Source: Xanthobacteraceae bacterium (GTDB taxonomy: Bacteria > Pseudomonadota > Alphaproteobacteria > Rhizobiales > Xanthobacteraceae). Taken from it: DNA of 20,481 nt. Each line of letters begins with the position of its first letter. Within the stretch, counting starts at the first letter, position 1. Positions 13,234 to 20,481 of this stretch are shown piece after piece. Both the position numbers and the translations under genes were made by a program. Location: contig JASHWN010000473.1 in assembly GCA_030044035.1 (NCBI GenBank), positions 1 through 20,481 of the forward strand, read 5' to 3'. Below the pieces are notes generated by a model. It made no database searches, was not told the origin of the DNA, and saw only the letters and a program-made list of their open reading frames with translations.

Positions 13234-14760
13234 ATGAAGATGGTAAGAAGCCTCCTCCTCGGCTCTGCGGCTGGCCTTGTTGCGGTCACTGCAGGTCAGG
13301 CAGCCGATCTTCCCGTAAAGGCCAAACCGGTCCAATACGTGAAGATCTGCAGCCTCTACGGGGCGGGGTTCTACTACATGCCGGGCACCGACATGTGCCT
13401 GAAAATCGGCGGCTGGGTGCGCGCTGAAGCGACCTGGGGCATCAACGGCTCTTCGACCACAGGTATCTTCAACAACGACGTCAACAACCGCGTCACCAAC
13501 AACCTGTGGACTCGTGAGCGCGGCTACATCACGGCCGACGCCCGCGAGCAAACGGCGTACGGCGTCGCCCGCGGCTACATCGCGGTCGGCATCAGCTCGA
13601 CCAATAACGGTAACGAAGCGCCGTCGACCAACTTCAGCTCGAACCGCGCTTACGTGCAGTGGGCCGGCTTCACCGCCGGTCTCGCCGTGTCGTTCTTCGA
13701 CTTCTACCCGGCGGCGGCGTACCTGTATCGCGCCGGCAACATCCCGAACGAAGACACCGGCGACGGTGGCTGGTGGGTGTGGGCCTACACGGCTCAGCTC
13801 GGCGGCGGCGTGTCGGCCACCTTCTCGGCCGAAGAGCGTCGCACCAGCCAGATCATTGGTCTGACCAATCCAGCAGCTGGCGCGCCGGTAACCTTTGTGG
13901 GTGTCCTTCCCGGCGGCGCGTTCGCGGCCGGTGGCGGCTACGGCGGCTGGCAGAACCCCGACTATGTCGGCAACATCCGTGTCGACCAAGCTTGGGGTAG
14001 CGCCCAGGTGTCTGGGGCGGCGCATCAGCTCAATCCGCTGTACTACTCCCCAAGCTCTACGGCCGTGCTCGACGGCCATCCTGGCGATCAGTGGGGTTGG
14101 GTGGTGAGCGGCGGCATCAAGATCAATACGCCGATGATCGCGCCGGGCGACAACTTCATCGTCGCGGCGAGCTACACCGAAGGCGCGACCAAGTATCTGT
14201 TCAACGCCGGCAACGGCGAGAACTTGGGCGTCGCCCAGGGTGGCACCGTCGGCTACGGCGTCGGCAGCGACTGCGTCTATGCCGGCTCGCTGGGCGCCGT
14301 CGGCAACACCGGTTGCTTGCTGACCACGGGCTGGGGAGTGGACGCCGCCTACGAGCACTACTGGACGCCGCAGTGGCACCAGTCGTTGGTCTTCAACTAC
14401 ATGTCGATCAGCTACGGCAACCAGGCCAACACTCTGCTCTGCGCCGCAGAAGGAAACTCGACCGGCAACAACGCTGCCGGTACGCTCCTTGCCACAGCCG
14501 GTTGCAACAACAACTACCAGTTCTGGGGCGTCGGCTCCCGGCTGCAGTGGGACGTGACCAAGAGCTTCTACATCGGTGTCGAAGCGATCTACCAGGAGCT
14601 CGACAGTGCCACGGCCACCGGCGGAACCCTGCCGGCAGGCATCATCGGAGCCGGCACCTGGGGTGCGACGGGTGTGGGTTGCGCGGTTGGGACTTGTACC
14701 GTGTCCAACGAGAGCAACTGGAGCTTCACCGTGCGCATGCACAAGGACTTCCTGCCCTGA
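13234..14760 (+). CDS. outer-membrane porin, Porin_2 (Omp2/RopB-like alphaproteobacterial) family
   Basis: 508 residues. Residues 1-23 are a signal peptide (MKMVRSLLLGSAAGLVAVTA then GQA), followed by ADLPVKAKPVQYVKICSLYG and FYYMPGTDMCLKIGGWVRAE. This N-terminus, with two conserved cysteines, is the hallmark of the Rhizobiales general porins (PF02530), trimeric 16-stranded barrels for small hydrophilic solutes. Amphipathic strands alternate with Gly/Asn-rich loops, and the last residues NWSFTVRMHKDFLP form the terminal strand. Several extra cysteines (SDC…GNTGC, LLC…AGC, GVGCAVGTC) may form loop disulfides. TGGAGG lies 6 bases before ATG 13234, overruling the in-frame upstream extension to 13072. 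It is monocistronic, ending at a strong terminator. The leader has clustered G runs, and high expression is likely. Confidence 0.96.
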   Translation: MKMVRSLLLGSAAGLVAVTAGQAADLPVKAKPVQYVKICSLYGAGFYYMPGTDMCLKIGGWVRAEATWGINGSSTTGIFNNDVNNRVTNNLWTRERGYITADAREQTAYGVARGYIAVGISSTNNGNEAPSTNFSSNRAYVQWAGFTAGLAVSFFDFYPAAAYLYRAGNIPNEDTGDGGWWVWAYTAQLGGGVSATFSAEERRTSQIIGLTNPAAGAPVTFVGVLPGGAFAAGGGYGGWQNPDYVGNIRVDQAWGSAQVSGAAHQLNPLYYSPSSTAVLDGHPGDQWGWVVSGGIKINTPMIAPGDNFIVAASYTEGATKYLFNAGNGENLGVAQGGTVGYGVGSDCVYAGSLGAVGNTGCLLTTGWGVDAAYEHYWTPQWHQSLVFNYMSISYGNQANTLLCAAEGNSTGNNAAGTLLATAGCNNNYQFWGVGSRLQWDVTKSFYIGVEAIYQELDSATATGGTLPAGIIGAGTWGATGVGCAVGTCTVSNESNWSFTVRMHKDFLP

Positions 14761-14789
14761 TCGGCTGATCGAGGCATAAAAGTTCTGCG

Positions 14790-14821
14790 ATCCCCGGCGG
14801 GCCACCCGCCGGGGATTTTTC
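14790..14821 (+). terminator. strong Rho-independent terminator of the porin gene
   Basis: A perfect 12-bp stem, ATCCCCGGCGGG (14790-14801) and CCCGCCGGGGAT (14805-14816), encloses a 3-base loop and is followed by T tract 14816-14820. It lies 30 bases after the porin stop. Read from the minus strand it lacks a T tract, so it serves the porin only. Confidence 0.92.
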
Positions 14822-14909
14822 TTGGTGGAACGGGGCGCGAAGGTCGCATGCTGAGCCCTTCGCTTTACGCGCGCTTGCGCACCGCGAAAGGATATCTGCC
14901 GGCAAGGTA

Positions 14910-17360
14910 TCAGGCGCGTCCGCCGTCTGCGCTCTCCGGAACCGCGAAATGGTCTGGCGGCAGATGGGCGTGGTGCCGTTCATACATCGTCGCGTAGGCC
15001 GCTTCCAAATGGCGCGTAAACAATTGCGTGTCGAACAAAGCGCTTGTCAGGCGATTCGCTTCCAGATTCTGCCGAATTTCCCCGAGCTTTATCGGATCAT
15101 TGGCGAGCGCCAACGCCATATTTTCATAGGTCTCCTCGGAATGAGCAATAAGCTCAGGCAAGCCAATCGTGTTCAACAGGCTTGCGGCAACGCGGCCGGC
15201 GAAGGTTTGGCCTATTCGAGTCAAAACCGGCAATCCCGCCCACAGCGCGTCATTTGCCGTGGAATGAGCATTATAAGGCAAGGTATCCAGAAACAGATCG
15301 GCCAATCGATGCCGCGCCAGGTGATCGGCCAGCGAGGGCACGCCTGCGGCGAAGATGATGCGGTCGGATGCGACACTATGAGCCTCAGCCTCTCGCCGCA
15401 GGTTGGCTATGGCGATTGGGCCTTGTCTACTGAGCCACAGCACACTGTTCGGAGCGGCTTTGAGCAGACGCATCCAGCCTCTAAACGTTTGGGGATTGAG
15501 CTTGTATGAGCCGTTGAAACAGCAAAAGACGAAGGCCCCCTCGGGCAAACCGCAGTCGCTTCGGCGCGGCGTTCCTTGCGCCGCGGGACGACGGGGATCG
15601 CTCGGCATGAAGCTGCCGGGCAGCCAAACTACCCTCTCGTCGAAGAACTCAAAGTGATCGGGCGGAATGACAATAGAGTCGGCAACTATGTAATCGATGT
15701 AATCGGCCCCCATCGTTCCGGCATAGCCGAGGTAGTTGAGTTGAATCGGCGCCGGGCGCCGGGCAAAAATATTTGTCCGATGTCTGCCGGTGAAGCCCAT
15801 GAGGTCGACCGCGATATCGATCTCGAGATGGCGCAGAAGGCGGGCAATGCTTTCGTCATTTTCATGCTGTGCGTCGACAAAATGTTCGAGTGAACCCTTT
15901 ACTCTTTGCTGCATCGGCGAGTTGGGTTCCGATCTCAGCGCCACCCCTGTCACTTCAAAACGCGATTTGTCGTGATGGTCGAAAACGCCGGCAATCAAAT
16001 GTGCCACCGGATGGTCGCACAGATCGGCTGACACGTAGGCAACACGGATGCGCTGATGTGCGTAATGCTCGCCTCGCCAGAAGGGTTGAGCGGGGGATCT
16101 ATATTCAATTTTGTTGAGCAGCTTGGCACATCGCAACTGCTCGGCACCGGACGAAGAGGCAGGAAGCAGAACGAATGGCAACTGTGGTATGCCGCTTTCG
16201 ATCGAAGATTCCAGATGCGCCCGTTCCGCGTCAAGGTTGCTCCAATCGCACAGATACATTTTGGCATGAAGACGTAGTCCCTCAATAAACGCGCCGTCAG
16301 GCTTCAGAGCCAGCGCCTTATCTAAATCGCGAAATGCATCTTCATAGCGCCGAAGCGAGATGAGGGCGTGTCCACGAGCCGTCCAAGCTTCGGGCAAATC
16401 GGGTTTGAGCGCGATCGCATTGTCGTAAGCCGCCAGGGCGTCATCCTGGCAATTGGCGCTGGCATGAAGATTGCCGAGGCCGAGCCAGGCTTGCGCCGAA
16501 TCGGGCTTGAGCTTTAATGCTTGATTGTAAGCCGCGAGCGCATCGTCTTGGCGCTGTAGGTTGGAACAGACATTGCCTCGGCCGAGCCAGCCCTCCGCCA
16601 AATCCGGCCTGATTGCCAGCGCTTTGTCAAAGGCGGCAAGCGCCTCGTCATGGCGCTTCAGGCCGATAAGGACTTCGCCGCAACCCAGCCACGCCTCTGC
16701 GAAATCAGGCTTCAGCGCCAGCGCCCTGTTGCACGCCGCGAAAGCGTCGTCATGACGCTTCAGGTTGGAATATACATTACCGCGTCCCAACCAAGCTTCA
16801 GCTAAATTAGGATTGAGAGCCAGCGCTTGGTCGTAGGCCGCGAGCGCCTCGTCGTGACGCTCTAGTTTGATTAACGACTTCCCCTTGTTCGCATATGCCT
16901 CGGCGTAGTTTGTGTTCAGATGTATCGCGCGATCGAAATCGGATATTGCAGCTTCGTAATTCTCCAGGTCATTAAAGATCGTGCCGCGGTTGTTCCAGGT
17001 TTCAGGAACCTTGCCGTTCAGGTGCAGCGCCTTATCGAACAGCTCTATCGCCTGATGGGGTTTGTTTAGGCGCTTTGCGATCAAGCCGTAGTTGTAGAAA
17101 GAAACGTCCGATCTATGATCTAGTTTTACCGCCCTTGAGATGAATTGTTCGGCCTCTTGATGCCGATCCATGCTCATCAGGACAACGGATAATAAATTGA
17201 GTGAAGGAATGTGTTTGGGATCTGCCGCCAACACTTCCCTGAACAGACGCTCCGCCTCGAAGAAGCTCCCGCGGTTCAATGCAGCGAGCGCTTCATTGAA
17301 CGCCCTATTCGTGTTCGGCAACCTTGCGAACTCCCTTTGCTTATTTGTGGATCGGGTCAT
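14910..17360 (-). CDS. TPR-containing O-GlcNAc transferase-like glycosyltransferase (GT41)
   Basis: 816 residues. Residues about 16-355 are roughly ten TPR units; those from 189 on (AWLGRGNVYSNLKRHDDAFA and three close copies) are very alike. The C-terminal GT41 domain spans about 435-795: RIRVAYVSADLCDHPVAHL with His450 in the position of human OGT His498; IAVDLMGFTGRHRTNIFARR (516-535); PIQLNYLGYAGTMGADYIDY (538-557); FVFCCFNGSYKLNP with Lys620 matching the UDP-binding Lys842; and DTLPYNAHSTANDALWAGLP (692-711). Bacterial GT41 enzymes transfer a sugar from a nucleotide donor to Ser/Thr of proteins held by the TPR coil, usually in the cytoplasm; donor and acceptor are unknown here. All key residues are kept, so it should be active. 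The Shine-Dalgarno is weak at ATG 17360. A second GT41 gene lies at 19291-20481. Confidence 0.94.
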   Translation of the reverse strand: MTRSTNKQREFARLPNTNRAFNEALAALNRGSFFEAERLFREVLAADPKHIPSLNLLSVVLMSMDRHQEAEQFISRAVKLDHRSDVSFYNYGLIAKRLNKPHQAIELFDKALHLNGKVPETWNNRGTIFNDLENYEAAISDFDRAIHLNTNYAEAYANKGKSLIKLERHDEALAAYDQALALNPNLAEAWLGRGNVYSNLKRHDDAFAACNRALALKPDFAEAWLGCGEVLIGLKRHDEALAAFDKALAIRPDLAEGWLGRGNVCSNLQRQDDALAAYNQALKLKPDSAQAWLGLGNLHASANCQDDALAAYDNAIALKPDLPEAWTARGHALISLRRYEDAFRDLDKALALKPDGAFIEGLRLHAKMYLCDWSNLDAERAHLESSIESGIPQLPFVLLPASSSGAEQLRCAKLLNKIEYRSPAQPFWRGEHYAHQRIRVAYVSADLCDHPVAHLIAGVFDHHDKSRFEVTGVALRSEPNSPMQQRVKGSLEHFVDAQHENDESIARLLRHLEIDIAVDLMGFTGRHRTNIFARRPAPIQLNYLGYAGTMGADYIDYIVADSIVIPPDHFEFFDERVVWLPGSFMPSDPRRPAAQGTPRRSDCGLPEGAFVFCCFNGSYKLNPQTFRGWMRLLKAAPNSVLWLSRQGPIAIANLRREAEAHSVASDRIIFAAGVPSLADHLARHRLADLFLDTLPYNAHSTANDALWAGLPVLTRIGQTFAGRVAASLLNTIGLPELIAHSEETYENMALALANDPIKLGEIRQNLEANRLTSALFDTQLFTRHLEAAYATMYERHHAHLPPDHFAVPESADGGRA
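16298..16800 (-). repeat. tandem 102-bp TPR-coding repeats
   Basis: Five consecutive 34-codon units in the GT41 gene share most of their protein sequence (AWLGxGxxxxxLKRxDxAxAA pattern, then ALxLKPDxAE). Conservation is visible at DNA level too, pointing to recent tandem duplication or gene conversion. The unit boundaries are approximate. Confidence 0.7.
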
Positions 17361-17649
17361 CCGTTGCGGCCGGCTGGCTCATGTGAAAGCGGGTTGGCAA
17401 AACGGCAATACCGCGCCGGCATGCTGCGGGCCTCACACCGCTCTATTGCCTTAGATCGACCCCTCGCCCTGATTGTATTTCGGGAACTGTCCCCACCGGC
17501 TACCCAACCGGCCGTTCTTAAAGGTAGCATGCAAAGTGTGGTTACGTCGCCAGGACCTCACGAGCCGCTTCCCTCGCCATGTCGGCGGACTACTTTCCTG
17601 CCGGGCAGATCACCGGCATTGACCTAGTGGAAAAGCGCGAATCGAAGCC
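17361..17649. promoter_or_regulatory. divergent intergenic region between GT41 and TPR genes
   Basis: These 289 bases must hold promoters for both genes. No convincing -35/-10 pair stands out. The sequence near 17481-17494 (CGGGAACTGTCCCC) has the look of a fragment that often borders repeat-associated transposase genes, but only one copy is seen here. Confidence 0.3.
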
Positions 17650-18510
17650 ATGACGAAGCCGCCCTCGCATCCGCAGGCAGCAAGCCGAATGCCGGGCCGC
17701 TTCGATGGCCTGCTGCAGCAGGCCGTCATGGCGCTCAACGCCCAGCGCCCCGGCGATGCCGAGCGCCTGGCAGGCGAGGTGCTCAAGGCTGATGCGCGCC
17801 ATGTCGCGGCGTTGAAGATCGCCGGGCGCGCCATGCGCCTGCAGGGCAGGGCAGCGGACGCGATCGCGCTGTTGGAGCCGGCGGCGCGCTCGAGCCACGA
17901 CGCCGAGCTCGACACCGAGCTTGCGCTCGCGCTGCGGCTTGCCGGCCGCGCCGACGACGCGGCGTCGCGGCTGCGCCGCGCCGTCAAGCGAAGCCCGCCG
18001 TATCCGCCGGCATTCGCCGAATTTGCCCAGCTTCTGATTTCGCTCAAACGCTTCGATGAGGCGGCTGAAGCGCTGCGGCGCGGCGTCGAAGCCGCGCCGA
18101 TGGCGTCAGGGCTGCAGGCGCAGCTCGGCTTTCTGTTGCTCGAACGCCGCCACCACGCCGAAGCCAAGGCGGTGTTTGGCCGGCTGCTCGTGCTTTATCC
18201 CGGCTTTCCCGATGCGCTGTTCGGCCTCGGCAAGACCCATCAGGAGCTGCATGAGAACGAGCCTGCGGCCGCGCACTTACGGCAATACCTGATGGCGCGG
18301 CCGGCGCATTGGGGCGCGTGGATCAGCCTCGGCCATTGCCTGTTGGCGCTCGGCGATTCCGAAGCGGGGTACGACTGCTTCCGCACCGCGGCGCGCGGCG
18401 ATCCTGCGCATTACACCAACGCGCTGTCCTCGCTCGTAAAAGCGCCGCGCGGCCGGTTCTGGCTCAAACCGAGCGCCGGCGCCGACTTTTTGTTGGGCGC
18501 GAAGCGATGA
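17650..18510 (+). CDS. TPR-repeat protein
   Basis: 286 residues made mainly of TPR helices: LLQQAVMALNAQRPGDAERL (21-40), HVAALKIAGRAMRLQGRAAD, AELDTELALALRLAGRADDA, YPPAFAEFAQLLISLKRFDE, GLQAQLGFLLLERRHHAEAK, FPDALFGLGKTHQELHENEP and WGAWISLGHCLLALGDSEAG. About six or seven units are present, with no signal peptide and no second domain. The last 30 residues are basic (KAPRGRFWLKPS). It is probably a cytoplasmic scaffold. ATG 17650 follows weak ribosome-binding sequence. It is divergent from the 816-residue GT41 gene and converges with the DUF6065-like gene (13 bases between stops), so it may hold substrates for the neighbouring glycosyltransferases. That is inference from position only. Confidence 0.85.
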   Translation: MTKPPSHPQAASRMPGRFDGLLQQAVMALNAQRPGDAERLAGEVLKADARHVAALKIAGRAMRLQGRAADAIALLEPAARSSHDAELDTELALALRLAGRADDAASRLRRAVKRSPPYPPAFAEFAQLLISLKRFDEAAEALRRGVEAAPMASGLQAQLGFLLLERRHHAEAKAVFGRLLVLYPGFPDALFGLGKTHQELHENEPAAAHLRQYLMARPAHWGAWISLGHCLLALGDSEAGYDCFRTAARGDPAHYTNALSSLVKAPRGRFWLKPSAGADFLLGAKR

Positions 18511-18523
18511 TCCGACGCTCCTG

Positions 18524-19243
18524 CTATCGCTTCGCCGCGCGGAAATTGCGGCGGTAAACGGCGGTTTCGTCGCGCAGCGAATCGTTGGTGTCGCTGAACC
18601 GCTCCATCGCTTCGGCAGACAGCGCCTCGCAGCGCGCCTGCCAGGTTTCGCGTTTCACCGGCAGGCACTGGACCAGCGGCGTGCCTTTCGGCAGCACCCC
18701 GTTGAAGGAAGCATCATGCCAATGCGCCGGAAATTGCACTGGCACGTCGCGATAGGCATCGCAATCGACCAGTCCCGTCAGCGCAGTAAACGGCAGATCG
18801 CGGCGGTTTACGGGGTGGGTGAACAGCAGCGAATAGCCTGGCGGCGCTTGGATGGTCCAGAAATTGATGAACTTGATGATGTAGCGGTCGTCGTCGAAGA
18901 ACGGCGAGCCGACGGCCTGGATCGGGTCGTGAAAATCGATCGGCGAAAACGCGTTATCCAACGCGGTGCCCGCGAGATCGATATTCCAGGTGAATTCGCC
19001 ATCCTGCACTTTCAGATCAGTGGCTAGCGGGATGAGAAAGCCGTAGGTCATGGCGTCGATGAACGGGGGGCAGCGTTTGAGCGTGTCCAGCTGGTAGCCG
19101 GAGCGCGGGTTGACGACCCGCTGCGGCATGGATTTGAACCATTCCGGCAGGCCTTGCACCGCCGGTATCGGCTCCGGCAGCACGCCGGCGAGCTCGGGCG
19201 GGCAGCGAAACGTCAGGGTCATCTCGTCGGTTTTTTGCTCCAT
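18524..19243 (-). CDS. DUF6065-like protein of unknown function
   Basis: 239 residues from ATG 19243, fixed by GGAGGGG about 4 bases upstream; the longer open frame to 19609 is an out-of-frame reading of the GT41 gene. Features are FRCPPELAGVLPEPIPAVQG (12-31), LPEWFKSMPQ (32-41), DTLKRCPPFIDAMTYGFLIP (53-72), GEFTWNIDL, FHDPIQAVGSPFFDDD (104-119), FINFWTIQAPPGYSLLFTHP (125-144) and PVQFPAHWHD (168-177). This combination, especially KRCPPFIDAMTxGFLIP, matches the alphaproteobacterial family I recall as DUF6065; no activity is known. The His/Asp/aromatic-rich core could bind a metal or ligand, for example in a cupin-like fold (speculative). It lies 47 bases after the second GT41 gene on the same strand, so co-transcription with it is likely. 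Confidence 0.75.
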   Translation of the reverse strand: MEQKTDEMTLTFRCPPELAGVLPEPIPAVQGLPEWFKSMPQRVVNPRSGYQLDTLKRCPPFIDAMTYGFLIPLATDLKVQDGEFTWNIDLAGTALDNAFSPIDFHDPIQAVGSPFFDDDRYIIKFINFWTIQAPPGYSLLFTHPVNRRDLPFTALTGLVDCDAYRDVPVQFPAHWHDASFNGVLPKGTPLVQCLPVKRETWQARCEALSAEAMERFSDTNDSLRDETAVYRRNFRAAKR

Positions 19244-19290
19244 AAATCCCCTCCGCAAATGCGCCAGGCCGGCGATGCCGTCGCGATGCG

Positions 19291-20481
19291 TCACGCGAGC
19301 GGTTCGATCCTGATTTGGCGTGGCGCTTCGCCGTGCTGGTGAATGTCCCAAATGATTTTGTAGGCCGCTTCGATGTGCCGGCGCAGGCGATCGATATCGA
19401 ACAGCGGGTACGTGGATCGGTTGACGTCGAGTTTGCCGCGGATCGCGTGCAACAAAGCCGGTTCGGTCGCGAGCTTCACGGCCAGTGCCTCGTAGTCTTC
19501 TAGCTTCGTTGTCACCAATTCGGGCAGGCCGACGGCGTTGAGCAGGCTCGCGCCGACCCGGCTGGCAAACGCAGCGCCGACGCAGGTGACAATCGGCAAT
19601 CCGGCCCACAGCGCGTCGAGCGCGGTCGAGTGCGCGCCGTAAGGCAGCGTATCGAGAAAGAGATCGGCGCGGCGGTGACGGGCGAGGTGGTCCTCAATGC
19701 GTTCCAGCCGCGGCGCAAATACCAGCCGCGCCGGATCGAGGCCGCGCCCCGCCAGTTCGCGGCGGAGGTTTTCCATTGCAATGTCTTGCATCTTCGGCAG
19801 CCACAACACGCTTTCCGGCACGCGCCGCAGGACGCGCGTCCAGGCCTCGAAGATGCTCGCGCTGATCTTGAAGCTGCGATTAAAACAGCAAAACACGAAC
19901 CCATGTTCCGGCAGTCCAAGCTCGGCCCGCGTGGGGGCCGTTGGCGCGATTTGCCGTGTCGTGTCGCTGGGATGATAGCAGTCCGGCAAGTGGATGATCT
20001 TTTCGCTGAAATGACGCTGCTCGGCAAACGGCAGCACGGTCGGATCGGCGAGAAAGTAATCGATAAAGTCTGCGCCAGTCGTACTCGCATAGCCGAGATA
20101 GAGGACCTGAACGGGCGCCGGACGGAACGCGAGGCTGCCGACGCGGTTGCCGCGTGTGAGCCCGTTGAGATCGACCGCGATATTGATGTCGAGCTCCCTG
20201 ATCAGTTCTGCGATCCCGTGGTCGGAGCGTGACGACACGTCATGGAAGCGGTCGAACGATTTGGCGATGCGCGCGCGTATGGCGCTGCCGTCGTCGGGGC
20301 CGGTCGATAGTCCGACCAGCTCGAAATCGGCGCGGTCGTGACGCTCCAACAGCTCAACGATCGAGGTGGCGACCGCATGGCTGCGGAAGTCCGAGGAGAG
20401 ATAGGCGACCCGCAGCTTGTCGGATTTCGCCGCGGCGCGAAGTGGCAGCGGCTTGATGATAGGCGGCAAGCTGCGCTGCAG
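19291..20481 (-). CDS. second O-GlcNAc transferase-like (GT41) protein, N-terminus cut by window edge
   Basis: The frame is open to the right edge (397 codons counting the stop), so the start, and probably a TPR array, lie outside. The visible part is the GT41 catalytic region: KLRVAYLSSDFRSHAVATSI with the catalytic-position His; INIAVDLNGLTRGNRVGSLA; PVQVLYLGYASTTGADFIDY; FVFCCFNRSFKISASIFEAW with the UDP-binding Lys; and DTLPYGAHSTALDALWAGLP. It is complete through the C-terminus. It is clearly paralogous to the 816-residue protein (near-identical motif order) but diverged, so the two probably have different acceptors. The TTG at 20469 is inside the frame and is not the likely start. The DUF6065-like gene follows 47 bases downstream. 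Confidence 0.93.
   Translation of the reverse strand: MQRSLPPIIKPLPLRAAAKSDKLRVAYLSSDFRSHAVATSIVELLERHDRADFELVGLSTGPDDGSAIRARIAKSFDRFHDVSSRSDHGIAELIRELDINIAVDLNGLTRGNRVGSLAFRPAPVQVLYLGYASTTGADFIDYFLADPTVLPFAEQRHFSEKIIHLPDCYHPSDTTRQIAPTAPTRAELGLPEHGFVFCCFNRSFKISASIFEAWTRVLRRVPESVLWLPKMQDIAMENLRRELAGRGLDPARLVFAPRLERIEDHLARHRRADLFLDTLPYGAHSTALDALWAGLPIVTCVGAAFASRVGASLLNAVGLPELVTTKLEDYEALAVKLATEPALLHAIRGKLDVNRSTYPLFDIDRLRRHIEAAYKIIWDIHQHGEAPRQIRIEPLA

Noticed and set aside
12901..14805. 634-codon minus-strand ORF opposite the porin
   Set aside because: It is the antisense of a strongly codon-biased porin gene; no family motif, and the porin with signal peptide and ribosome binding site is certain.
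16298..16800. CRISPR array or other noncoding repeat
   Set aside because: The 102-bp period equals 34 codons and encodes TPR helices in an intact frame.
19244..19609. N-terminal extension of the DUF6065-like frame
   Set aside because: It overlaps the certain GT41 gene in another frame; ATG 19243 has a strong Shine-Dalgarno.

Overview
The window looks like chromosome from a high-GC alphaproteobacterium of the Rhizobiales (Hyphomicrobiales), in the Bradyrhizobium/Rhodoplanes/Xanthobacteraceae neighbourhood. The pointers are a Porin_2-type porin with the cysteine-containing N-terminus typical of that group, a Sel1-repeat mini-protein, a DUF2147 protein, a TPR protein beginning MNRKQRRA, and a Bug-family solute receptor. 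Genus is inferred, not proven.

Layout. 1-4141 (minus strand) is a four-gene catabolic-looking operon, read right to left: secreted NHL beta-propeller, MmgE/PrpD protein, Asp/Glu racemase/maleate isomerase-like enzyme, and a Bug periplasmic receptor that runs off the left edge. A short divergent promoter region with a 12-bp AT palindrome separates it from gatB (4215-5708, plus), whose middle has clearly different base composition from its two ends. 5709-6302 holds no convincing gene but many inverted repeats, then a 22-residue lysine/arginine-rich microprotein with an excellent ribosome binding site. 6754-8635 holds a YfcG-like glutathione transferase, a convergent DUF2147 protein and a Sel1 protein. 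8670-10601 (minus) is a TPR-methyltransferase fusion.

10796-12615 is the most unusual segment. A complete tRNA-Ser(GCU) gene at its right end has an exact 41-bp copy of its 5' half at its left end. Between the two copies lie a 60-residue ORF, a lower-GC methyltransferase-like gene, a decayed coding fragment and a ProQ/FinO-like protein that lacks half of its domain. This looks like a small or eroded integrated element with a 5'-half tRNA attachment site. No recombinase gene is visible.

13234-14760 is the porin. Its leader carries four closely spaced runs of at least four G on the mRNA strand, and a strong Rho-independent terminator follows the gene. 14910-20481 is a TPR/glycosyltransferase cluster: an 816-residue TPR-OGT (GT41) protein, a divergent TPR protein, a DUF6065-like protein, and a second GT41 protein cut by the right edge. 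Together with the two methyltransferase-like genes, this suggests a protein or surface modification locus.

Two convergent gene pairs (GST/DUF2147 and Sel1/TPR-methyltransferase) end inside related palindromes that supply both stop codons. With a third partial copy upstream of the TPR-methyltransferase, these look like a REP-like repeat family. No CRISPR array, rRNA, intact insertion sequence or recognised riboswitch was found.
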